A DNA stretch of 20,986 bases. Source: Candidatus Hydrogenedentota bacterium. GTDB taxonomy: Bacteria; Hydrogenedentota; Hydrogenedentia; Hydrogenedentales; JAGMZX01. Below are positions 1 to 7,013 of the stretch, piece after piece (position 1 is the first letter of the stretch; the number at the start of each line of letters is the position of its first letter). The notes below the pieces were generated by a model. It did not search any database and was not told the DNA's origin. It was given only the letters and a program-made list of their open reading frames with translations. The position numbers and the translations under genes are program-made. Location of the stretch: the NCBI GenBank assembly GCA_029556545.1, contig JAKQEQ010000001.1, positions 1-20,986 of the forward strand, read 5' to 3'.

Positions 1-1
1 A

Positions 2-442
2 CTCGTGGGCGCGCGCCCAGTCGAGAAGAAGAAAGGGGCCGACAAGGGCATCGACGGGCGTTTGTATTTCCATGACGGACCCCGCGGCGGCAAGACAAAG
101 CAAGTGCTCCTTTCCGTAAAGTCAGGCAAGACCGGCGTTCGCGACGTACGGGACTTGCGCGCTGTAGTCGAGCGAGAAAGGGCGGAACTCGGAGCGCTCA
201 TCACAATGCACCCCACCACGCGTGACATGCGAGCGGAGGCCGTGCAAGCGGGAAGCTACGAATCGCCGTGGGGTAAACACCCCAAAATCCAGTTGCTGAC
301 GATCGCGGAAATTCTCGATGGTAAGCAGATTGACATGCCGCGCATTGAAGGCGCGAACGTAACTTTCAAACAAGCGCCGAAACGGGGCAAGAAGGGCGAT
401 GAACAACTCCACCTGCGAGAAGAACCTCTCGATTACGGTTGA
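2..442 (+). CDS. DNA methyltransferase-type protein, C-terminal Mrr-like nuclease domain (5' partial)
   Basis: The reading frame is open to the left edge, so this is the C-terminal ~146 residues of a longer protein; the GTG at 5 is probably internal. It starts with 'VGARPVEKKKGADKGIDGRLYF' in effect (split here: VGARPVEKKK then GADKGIDGRLYF) and continues to QVLLSVKSGKTG. The Asp of GIDG and the Lys of SVKSG fit the D...(Q/S)xK core of Mrr-type PD-(D/E)xK restriction endonuclease folds. Further on are RDLRAVVERE, LITMHPTTRDMRAEA and a tail with NVTFKQAPKRGKK. From memory, this combination forms the C-terminus of a family annotated as site-specific (N4/N6-type) DNA methyltransferase in many environmental genomes. 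The methylase half lies outside the window, so that part is family knowledge and not seen here. It may act in restriction-modification or phage defence. It ends in TGA. Confidence 0.75.
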   Translation, partial: LVGARPVEKKKGADKGIDGRLYFHDGPRGGKTKQVLLSVKSGKTGVRDVRDLRAVVERERAELGALITMHPTTRDMRAEAVQAGSYESPWGKHPKIQLLTIAEILDGKQIDMPRIEGANVTFKQAPKRGKKGDEQLHLREEPLDYG

Positions 443-481
443 CCGCGGGCGGAGTCGCCGACCTGTTCCATACCCAAGGGA

Positions 482-510
482 CCAAGCGGGCGATACGCCA
501 AGCGGGCGAT
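482..510. repeat. 13-bp direct repeat, 16-bp period
   Basis: CCAAGCGGGCGAT occurs exactly at 482-494 and again at 498-510, separated by ACG. The 16-bp period just upstream of a hairpin and a candidate promoter could be a tandem operator for a DNA-binding protein. No protein is identified; it could also be a simple duplication. Confidence 0.6.
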
Positions 511-527
511 CTCTCCGCCGGGAGAGA
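510..527 (+). terminator. hairpin, possible terminator of the methyltransferase gene
   Basis: TCTCTCC (510-516) and GGAGAGA (521-527) are perfectly complementary around a GCCG loop, 68 nt after the stop codon at 442. No T-run follows, so it is not a classical intrinsic terminator. It could equally be an operator palindrome next to the direct repeats. Confidence 0.3.
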
Positions 528-528
528 A

Positions 529-560
529 TTGGCGCAAACTGACCCCGATAGGCGTATAAT
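529..560 (+). promoter_or_regulatory. candidate promoter for the beta-helix gene
   Basis: A perfect TATAAT lies at 555-560. The best -35-like hexamer is TTGGCG at 529-534, but the 20-bp spacing is longer than the usual 16-18 bp. The support is therefore mostly the -10 box and its position after the hairpin and direct repeats. Confidence 0.35.
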
Positions 561-853
561 GAAGGCCGTGCTGGATGTGTCGGGATGCTCCGGTCCGGGA
601 GAGGCGTCAGAGCGCCCGCAACGTCGGGAGGATAAGGCATGGAACGGGGAAATGTGTTCAGGCGCAGTTCCGTGCCGTCGGTTATCCTTCGCGCCGGGCC
701 ACGCGCCTTTCCCGACCGCCTGACAGCCCGGTGCGATGCCGTCGCGCCCAACCGCGCCTGTAGCGTGTTGGTTGCGTATACGTGGGCGACCTTGTACTAT
801 GCCAAGGGGGCCAGGGGCCGGAATGGCGGGACAAATGGTAAGGGAGTCGGGTC

Positions 854-2881
854 ATGCGTATGAATGCACGGATACTCCTCTGGGGTCTGCTTCTCGCCGG
901 AATGCTTCCGGTCGAAGCGCAAACAGTGGTGTACGTCGATGCCTATGCTCCGGGCGCGAACACCGGCGACTCGTGGCTTCACGCGTACACCAATCTCCAG
1001 GATGCGCTCGCCGATTCTAGCGACGAGATCTGGGTCGCGCAGGGCGTCTACCGGCCCGCCCCCGCGGCGGGCGCAAGGACTGCCTCGTTCGCGCTGCAAT
1101 CCGGGCGGCGTCTCTATGGCGGATTCGCCGGCGGCGAGACCCACATCGAGGACCGGAACGTCGCACTTTACCCGACCGTGCTCAGCGGCGATCTCAACTA
1201 CGACGACGGCGATCCGGAATACGGGCCTTGGGCTGACATGAGCGACAACAGCTATCATGTCGTCACGGCGGTCGATGTCGACGAGACCGCCGTCCTCGAC
1301 GGTTTTATAATCACCCGCGGATGGTCCTGGGAATCCAGCGGCTACAACAGCGCGGGCGCCGGCATCTACATCAACGGTGGCGGTCCCACCATCGTGAATT
1401 GCACCTTCCAGGAGAATCTCGCCCATTCCGGCGCGGCCATGGTCTCCCTGAACGCCGTGCCGACCACCGCGAATTGTACCTTCCAGGACAATCTCGCGGA
1501 AGACGGACGCGGCGGCGCGATATATTTCAAGAGCGATAGCGTCATCACGCTGGCCATTACGGGCTCGACGTTCCGCCGCAACACCGCCACCACGGCCGCG
1601 GGGCCGGGCGACGCCGGCGCCATTTGGGCCGATTTCAATTGCGTGCTCGACCTCTACGACTGTCTCTTCGAGGAAAACACCGCCCGCTGGCGTTTCGCTA
1701 CGGGCAGCCTCTCCGCCAACGGCGGCGCTATCGTCAATTTCGGCGTCGGCAGCCGCATCGCTAATTGCATCTTCCGCAAGAACAGCGCCCATATCGGCGG
1801 CGCCCTCTGGATCGCCCGCAATACCGACGTCATCAATTGCGTCTTTGCCGGCAATACCGCTTTCCGCCAGAGCACCGGTTCTTATGACGTCGGCGGCTAT
1901 GGTGGCGCCATCGCCTGCTACGGCGGCATCGCCAATTTCATCGGCTGCACCATCTACGGTAACCATGCCTATACCGGCGGCGGCATCATCCAAGTCTCCC
2001 AAGGGAACCCCCACTTGCTCACTTCGATTCTCTGGGGTAATACCGCCACCGAATCGGAGGCGAAACCCCTAGAACATCAGATCGACGGGAACGCCGTCTT
2101 CCGCTACAGTTGCGTCCAGGACCTGTTCACCCCCGAGCCCGGCGAAGACCCGCCCAACCCCGACAATTATCCCGGCTGCATCGACGCCAACCCGCTCTTC
2201 ATCGACGCCGACGGATCCGATAACGTCCCCGGCACCGCTGACGACAACCCGCGCCTGAACCTCGGGTCACCCGCCATCGATGCGGGCGAGAACGGCGTCT
2301 TCCCAGACGATATTGAATTCGACATCGTCGGCAATCCGCGATTTCAGGACGACCCCGACACCCCGGACACTGGTCTCGGCACGTCGCCCATCGTTGACAT
2401 GGGCGCCTATGAATATAGCAGTATCCCCGGCGAAGGTGAGGGTGAGGGTGAAGGTGAAGGTGAGGGAGAGGGTGAAGGCGAGGGTGAGGGAGAGGGCGAA
2501 GGCGAGGGAGAGGGCGAAGGCGAGGGAGAGGGCGAAGGGGAAGGGGAAGGCGAGGGAGAAGGGCAGCCGCCCGCAATGCATACTGCCGACCAGAACGGTG
2601 ACGGGCAAATCGAGTTGACCGAACTCCTCCGCGTTATCCAGCTTTACAACTCCGCCGCACTGCATTGCGCCGACAACCCCGGCGACACCGAGGACGGCTA
2701 CGTCCCCGGCGTCGGCGCAAACCACGCCTGCGCCCCCCACGCCTCCGACTATAACGGCGGCCCCGACTGGCGCATCGACCTCACCGAGTTGCTCCGGCTC
2801 ATCCAGTTCTACAACATCGGCGGCTATCATCCTTGCCCCGGCGAAGACACCGAAGACGGCTACTGTCCAGGCCTTGACTAA
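854..2881 (+). CDS. exported Pmp-like right-handed beta-helix protein with Gly-Glu linker and dockerin-like tail
   Basis: A 675-aa secreted protein. Residues 1-22 are a signal peptide (MRMNARILLWGLLLAG, then PVEA-Q), with AGGGAG 7 nt before the ATG, which favours this start over the later one at 864 in another frame. Residues ~24-520 form a right-handed beta-helix like chlamydial polymorphic membrane proteins: repeated FxxN and GGA(I/L) motifs (CTFQENLAHSG, CIFRKNSAHIGGAL, CTIYGNHAYTGGG). Residues 526-570 are an uninterrupted Gly-Glu linker. From residue 579 there is a canonical EF-hand loop (DQNGDGQIELTE) followed by LLRVIQLYN. A second, slightly expanded loop (DYNGGPDWRIDLTE) is followed by LLRLIQFYN. 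Each half ends in a Cys-containing TEDGY segment. This resembles dockerin type I duplication and is probably a calcium-binding surface attachment or sorting module. Ligand and enzymatic activity cannot be deduced; no catalytic motif is evident. Confidence 0.88.
   Translation: MRMNARILLWGLLLAGMLPVEAQTVVYVDAYAPGANTGDSWLHAYTNLQDALADSSDEIWVAQGVYRPAPAAGARTASFALQSGRRLYGGFAGGETHIEDRNVALYPTVLSGDLNYDDGDPEYGPWADMSDNSYHVVTAVDVDETAVLDGFIITRGWSWESSGYNSAGAGIYINGGGPTIVNCTFQENLAHSGAAMVSLNAVPTTANCTFQDNLAEDGRGGAIYFKSDSVITLAITGSTFRRNTATTAAGPGDAGAIWADFNCVLDLYDCLFEENTARWRFATGSLSANGGAIVNFGVGSRIANCIFRKNSAHIGGALWIARNTDVINCVFAGNTAFRQSTGSYDVGGYGGAIACYGGIANFIGCTIYGNHAYTGGGIIQVSQGNPHLLTSILWGNTATESEAKPLEHQIDGNAVFRYSCVQDLFTPEPGEDPPNPDNYPGCIDANPLFIDADGSDNVPGTADDNPRLNLGSPAIDAGENGVFPDDIEFDIVGNPRFQDDPDTPDTGLGTSPIVDMGAYEYSSIPGEGEGEGEGEGEGEGEGEGEGEGEGEGEGEGEGEGEGEGEGEGEGQPPAMHTADQNGDGQIELTELLRVIQLYNSAALHCADNPGDTEDGYVPGVGANHACAPHASDYNGGPDWRIDLTELLRLIQFYNIGGYHPCPGEDTEDGYCPGLD
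2429..2563 (+). repeat. in-frame Gly-Glu coding repeat (45 residues)
   Basis: The 135-bp tract is built from the hexamer GGN-GAR, read as 22 Gly-Glu pairs plus a final Gly. Synonymous bases vary, but a higher-order 18-bp unit GGAGAGGGCGAAGGCGAG is seen at 2489-2506 and 2507-2524 and with changes at 2525-2542. This indicates expansion by duplication. The encoded acidic linker separates the beta-helix from the EF-hand tail. Copy number is likely to vary between strains. Confidence 0.9.
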
Positions 2882-3196
2882 AGAGAATCACCACGGAGCG
2901 GGCGGAAAAAGCACGGAACAGGTGTGTGTTTCAGGCTTTACCCTGCGGGGGTAATTGGGGTCTTGCTCTGCGCTCTTCCCGCCCCAGCGCCACTCCTTGC
3001 GCGAGGGTAACATATCCCTATGCTCGTGGATAAGCGAAGCAACGTGGACCGACCTTATCGCGCCTGAAGAACGGTACTTGCCTGATGTCGGCGCAGGGCG
3101 TTCGAAAACGAAAATCTCGCCTCATGGAACCATCTCGTTATTGTACATATAATTGTTAGAGATCAAACAACCGGCGAAAACCACCAGGAAAACGCC
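2882..3196. other. intergenic region, 315 bp
   Basis: No supported gene. A hairpin TTACCC/GGGTAA (2938-2954, 5-nt loop) lies 57 nt after the beta-helix stop; without a T-run it is only a weak terminator candidate. TATAAT at 3148-3153, inside an AT-rich stretch 44 nt before the next ATG, is a plausible -10 box for the glycoside hydrolase gene, but no good -35 hexamer stands 16-18 bp upstream. Confidence 0.4.
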
Positions 3197-5104
3197 ATGC
3201 GAAATATGACCAGTCTCGTGCTGTGCGTGGCTGTCTGTCCGGCCTGTGGCGTCGGCAACACGAAACCGGCCTCACCGCCGGTGGCGCTTGTCGGCGTCTG
3301 GCAATGCAACACTACAGTTCTCGACAAATCCGAAGAGGTCGAGCTTGGGCGAAAGCTCGACGTGGTCGTTCGCCTCCACATCCGGCCCGACGGGCGGGTT
3401 TCGGGCCAGGTGGGCTCGGCAATCCTCGAACAGTGCGTATATCAGCACAACCGCGGCCCAGTCGGCCGGAAGCTCAACATCAAGACAGACCATATCATCC
3501 GCGGCGGACGCATCGTCGGCCCCGTTTACGACGGCGACCTGGTCACGAAGCGCGAGTTTACGCTCCCCTTTCAGTTCGAAGACAGCCGACTCAAGGGCAC
3601 TATCATGGTCCTGGGCGCATGGGAATACCCCAACCCTCTCACCAGTCGACTCTCTCTTGAACGCGTGGATGTCGTCTTGCCAACGAATGCGTCCGCATGC
3701 CCGGAAGGAGCGGCGCAAGCGGACACCGGCGTCGCGGAATTCGACACCGATCGCGCGTTCACGCTGTGGGATTGGACCGCGCCGTGCCAAGACCTCGCGC
3801 TTTTTGATGCCTGGGTTGCGGATCTTGCCTCGCTCGGGTTTACACGCATCGAGATTTCCGCGCCATGGCGCGAACTCGAACCGGAACCCGGCGTCCACCG
3901 GACGGAATTCATCCGCAAACGGCTCGATGTGTGCAAGCAACATGGCCTCGGCCTTCGGGTGCGGCTGAACGACTGCTGGGGCGGGGCCACGCCCGGTTGG
4001 TACGACGGCGACTTCTGGCAGGACGCCGCCGGCAACCGCGTGCTGATGGGGTTGCCCTCAATCCATGACGAGCGGTTCTGGTCGCGCTTTGGCCCGCTAT
4101 GCACCGAAGTCGCGAGGGTCTTCGCGGGCGAGGACATCTACTGGAGCCCGTTCATCGGCGTGCACGCCGAACTCAAGTGGGCGAACTGGTGGTCCTTCGA
4201 TCCGTCAAGCATCGCGTTCTGGCGCAAGAGCATAACGGCGCCGCGCCCGGAGTGGCTGCGCGCCGTCGTACCGGATGAAGTCCCTCTGCCCGAGACGCCG
4301 CCCCTGCCCCCGGATACCGCCGGGACGCCGGACACAAACCCCGTGCATCGCGCGGTGATTGCCTTCCGCGAGGAATCCTGGCGCATGGCGCTGCGGCGTT
4401 TCGTGCGCGCGATCCGCGCGGGCCACGCAAACGCGCGCATTTCGGTGCCGCTTGGCGAGAGTTACCGACGCGAAAGCGCCCTCATGTCCAACCTGGACTA
4501 TTGGGGCCTGAGCCGTGGCGCAAACCAGGTCGTGCACTCTTACGACTTCTTCTGGCACGCCAAAGATCCCGCATGGATGGCAGGCGCGAGCGTCAGCGCA
4601 TTTCGCGGCATCACCCGGTTGCCCGTGTCGTTCGAACTGGACGGCCCCACTATCTTGACCGACCATGGCTGGACGCTTGATCGGCTGCTTGAAGCCGGGC
4701 GCAGCGCACGCGACGCCGGCGCCGGACTGAACGTTTCCAACTGGTCCTACACCAATATTCTTCCTTCTCGGCAGGAGGTGGTTCGCGCATTTGCCGAACT
4801 CTGGCGCGAACCCGTGTTGCGGCGGGAGCCGCCCTCCGACGAGACCGTGCTGTTGTTACTGTTCAAGTGGGAATTCTACAGTTTCCGCGAACCCGATGAA
4901 TGGCTCCATAACGCGCGATTCGGGACTTATAAGCATCTGGTTGATCACGGCGTTCCGGTCCGCATTATCTGCGAGGACAATCTGGATGAGGACCTGAGCG
5001 GCTACCTCGCCTTGGTCGTTGCGGGCGCGCCACAGGAGCTTATGCCACGCCAGGCTCGCGAGAAACTAGAAAAAGTCCCCCTGCCACGAACCGCTCCCCC
5101 GTGA
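3197..5104 (+). CDS. putative lipoprotein glycoside hydrolase (clan GH-A / GH42-like TIM barrel)
   Basis: A 635-aa protein. The N-terminus MRNMTSLVLCVAVCPACG has a short hydrophobic stretch and a possible lipobox cysteine (C17), so it may be a lipoprotein. Residues ~28-160 form a small beta-rich domain beginning LVGVWQC, of unknown role. From ~182 the sequence resembles beta-galactosidase-type TIM barrels: GFTRIEISAPWRELEPEPG, then a GLRVRLNDCWGG strand. Glu325 in IGVHAELKWANWW is a candidate acid/base, and Glu480 in PVSFELDG a candidate nucleophile. The last ~80 residues (VLLLLFKWEFYSF...DLSGYLALVVAGAP) resemble the start of a GH42 trimerisation domain but stop early. The substrate is unknown; the downstream pentose kinases suggest arabinose- or galactose-containing glycans. 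Family assignment is by motif memory and is less certain than the enzyme class. Confidence 0.65.
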   Translation: MRNMTSLVLCVAVCPACGVGNTKPASPPVALVGVWQCNTTVLDKSEEVELGRKLDVVVRLHIRPDGRVSGQVGSAILEQCVYQHNRGPVGRKLNIKTDHIIRGGRIVGPVYDGDLVTKREFTLPFQFEDSRLKGTIMVLGAWEYPNPLTSRLSLERVDVVLPTNASACPEGAAQADTGVAEFDTDRAFTLWDWTAPCQDLALFDAWVADLASLGFTRIEISAPWRELEPEPGVHRTEFIRKRLDVCKQHGLGLRVRLNDCWGGATPGWYDGDFWQDAAGNRVLMGLPSIHDERFWSRFGPLCTEVARVFAGEDIYWSPFIGVHAELKWANWWSFDPSSIAFWRKSITAPRPEWLRAVVPDEVPLPETPPLPPDTAGTPDTNPVHRAVIAFREESWRMALRRFVRAIRAGHANARISVPLGESYRRESALMSNLDYWGLSRGANQVVHSYDFFWHAKDPAWMAGASVSAFRGITRLPVSFELDGPTILTDHGWTLDRLLEAGRSARDAGAGLNVSNWSYTNILPSRQEVVRAFAELWREPVLRREPPSDETVLLLLFKWEFYSFREPDEWLHNARFGTYKHLVDHGVPVRIICEDNLDEDLSGYLALVVAGAPQELMPRQAREKLEKVPLPRTAPP

Positions 5105-5207
5105 TTCATCCCCTGCCATCACGGCGCCGGCGCGGGGTTGCAGGCCGCGGATTCGCAGCATAGAATCAGGCGATTGTTCGCGGGTCCCGCCTCCACGTGG
5201 GACTTGC

Positions 5208-5252
5208 GTCCACCAAGTCCACTAAGCCCACTGGGTCAACGGCGTCCGTGGG
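5208..5252. repeat. intergenic 9-bp tandem array A (degenerate)
   Basis: Five consecutive 9-mers start with G(T/C)C: GTCCACCAA, GTCCACTAA, GCCCACTGG, GTCAACGGC, GTCCGTGGG. The first two differ at one position; the rest are increasingly degenerate. The array sits between the glycoside hydrolase and araB genes, 38 nt before the araB start. It has the same unit length as arrays at 8470 and 15423. Confidence 0.6.
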
Positions 5253-5290
5253 AGAACTGGAACCCAAGGAACAGGGAGGAAGCGAGTGCA

Positions 5291-6976
5291 ATGAGCGCGA
5301 AGTACGCTATCGGTCTGGATTTCGGCACGAACTCGGTCCGCGCATTGCTCGTGGACGTGCGCACCGGCGAGGAGATCGCCACGACGGTGTGGGGCTTCCC
5401 GCACGGCGACGCGGGCATCCTGCTCGATGCGAAGGACCCGAACCTGGCACGGCAACATCCGCGGGATTACGTGGCGGGCATCGAGCGTGTGCTCTCGGAC
5501 ACACTCGATCAGGCGCGCGCGCGGGCGGGCTTCGCGCCGGGCGACGTCATCGGCATCGGCGTGGACACGACGGGCAGCACGCCCATCCCCGTGGACGCGG
5601 ACGGCACGCCGCTCGCGTTCCACAAGGAGTTCGAAGACGATCTCGCCGCCATGGCGTGGCTCTGGAAGGACCACACGTCCATCGCGGAGGCGGAGGCGTT
5701 CACGCGGCTCGCGCGCGAGCTGCGCCCGCAGTATCTGCTCAAGTGCGGCGGCGCGTATTCTTCCGAGTGGTACTGGGCGAAGACGCTCCACTGCCTGCGC
5801 ACGGCCCCCAAGGTCTTCGCGGCGGCGCACACCTGGGTCGAGTGCGCGGACTGGATTCCCGCGCTGCTCACGGGCACGACACATCCTTCTCGGGTGAAGC
5901 GATGCGTCTGCGCCGCGGGCCACAAGGCGAGCTACCACCCCTCTTGGGGCGGCTATCCCGACGCGGAATTCCTGGCGCGGCTCGATCCCGGCCTCGCGCG
6001 GCTGCGCGAGACCCTGCCAGACACGTGCTTCACCATCGCGGATACGGCGGGCGGCCTGACCGACGAGTGGGCCGCGAAGACGGGCCTGCGCGCGGGCATC
6101 CCCGTGGCCGTGGGCGCGTTTGACGCGCACCTCGGCGGCGTCGGCTCCGGCATTCAGCCGGGCGCGCTCGTCCGCGCGCTGGGCACCTCGAGCTGCGACC
6201 TCGCCGTGAGCCCGCTCGATCAACCGATGCCAGACATCCCCGGCCTCTGCGGCATCGTGCCCGAGTCAATCCTGCCCGGCCAGTACGGCCTCGAAGCCGG
6301 CCAGGCGGCCGTGGGCGACATCTTCAACTGGTTCGTGAACTACATGCAGCCCGGCGGCCCAGAGAAAGGCTCGCACGAGGCGCTCACGCGCGGCGCGGCC
6401 GCCCTCAAGCCCGGCGAGAGCGGCCTGCTCGCCCTCGATTGGCACAACGGCAACCGCACCGTACTGGTGGACCCGCGGCTGACCGGCGGCATTATCGGCC
6501 TTACGCTCCACACCCGGCCCGAGGAACTCTATCGCGCCCTCATCGAGTCCACCGCCTTCGGCGCGCGGATCATCCTCGAACGCTTCGAGGAATTCGGCGT
6601 CAAGATCGACCGCATCATCAATTGCGGCGGCATCCCGGTGAAGAACCCGCTCGTCATGCAGATTTACGCGGACGTCACCAACCGCGCCATGGAGGTCTCG
6701 CGCAGCGAACAGACCTGCGCGCTCGGTGCGGCGATGGCGGGCGCGGTGGTCGCGGGAAAACCCGCCGGCGGCCACGGCGACTTCGCCGAAGCCGCAGCGG
6801 CCATGACCGCCGTCCGGGAAAAGGAGTACGCGCCCGACGCGGCGAATCACGCGGTGTATGAACGGCTGTTCGCGCAGTACAAGAAGCTGCACGACTGTTT
6901 CGGAACGCGCGAATACGCCGAGAACCTTTTCGGCGTGATGAAGGAACTCCTGGCGCTCCGCGAGGAAACCCGGTAA
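5291..6976 (+). CDS. araB: L-ribulokinase (FGGY family)
   Basis: Phosphorylates L-ribulose to L-ribulose 5-phosphate with ATP in the cytoplasmic L-arabinose pathway. The 561 residues match the usual ~560 aa of AraB. Visible FGGY features include the N-terminal phosphate-binding segment GLDFGTNSVRALLVD (residues 8-22), the substrate-side motifs GVDTTGSTPIPVD and KCGGAYSSEWYWAK, GAFDAHLGGVGSG, ALGTSSCDLAV, YGLEAGQAAVGDIFNWFV and the C-terminal NCGGIPVKNPLVMQIYADV and CALGAAMAG. The ATG at 5291 was chosen because AGGGAGGA ends 10 nt upstream and the protein family starts at this point; the in-frame extension to 5138 crosses the 9-bp repeat and lacks homology. The next gene, 37 nt downstream, is an arabinokinase-like GHMP kinase. 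araA and araD are not in the window. Confidence 0.92.
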   Translation: MSAKYAIGLDFGTNSVRALLVDVRTGEEIATTVWGFPHGDAGILLDAKDPNLARQHPRDYVAGIERVLSDTLDQARARAGFAPGDVIGIGVDTTGSTPIPVDADGTPLAFHKEFEDDLAAMAWLWKDHTSIAEAEAFTRLARELRPQYLLKCGGAYSSEWYWAKTLHCLRTAPKVFAAAHTWVECADWIPALLTGTTHPSRVKRCVCAAGHKASYHPSWGGYPDAEFLARLDPGLARLRETLPDTCFTIADTAGGLTDEWAAKTGLRAGIPVAVGAFDAHLGGVGSGIQPGALVRALGTSSCDLAVSPLDQPMPDIPGLCGIVPESILPGQYGLEAGQAAVGDIFNWFVNYMQPGGPEKGSHEALTRGAAALKPGESGLLALDWHNGNRTVLVDPRLTGGIIGLTLHTRPEELYRALIESTAFGARIILERFEEFGVKIDRIINCGGIPVKNPLVMQIYADVTNRAMEVSRSEQTCALGAAMAGAVVAGKPAGGHGDFAEAAAAMTAVREKEYAPDAANHAVYERLFAQYKKLHDCFGTREYAENLFGVMKELLALREETR

Positions 6977-7013
6977 CGGCATGTTCGAATATCCGGGGGC
7001 ATGAGGACCGCCT

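Larger units (their letters stand above)
443..853. other. intergenic region, 411 bp, regulatory-looking
   Basis: I see no convincing gene here. The short overlapping ORFs lack a good ribosome binding site and resemble no protein I know. The left part holds a 13-bp direct repeat, a hairpin and a TATAAT box, listed separately. If that box is used, the downstream gene would have an untranslated leader of nearly 290 nt. I compared the leader by eye with c-di-GMP and cobalamin riboswitch signatures and found no match. The last part, near 841-846, supplies AGGGAG as ribosome binding site for the gene at 854. Confidence 0.5.

Noticed and set aside
439-863. Several short overlapping plus-strand ORFs before the beta-helix gene
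   Set aside because: No ribosome binding sites, no recognisable sequence, and they overlap each other and the regulatory elements.
797-2014. 405-codon minus-strand ORF opposite the beta-helix gene
   Set aside because: The plus-strand protein has a signal peptide, ribosome binding site and domain structure; the antisense product is low-complexity and has no such support.
5138-5290. Longer araB start at 5138 (51 extra residues)
   Set aside because: The extension is Arg/Pro-rich, crosses the 9-bp repeat, and the ATG at 5291 has a good Shine-Dalgarno and family-typical N-terminus.
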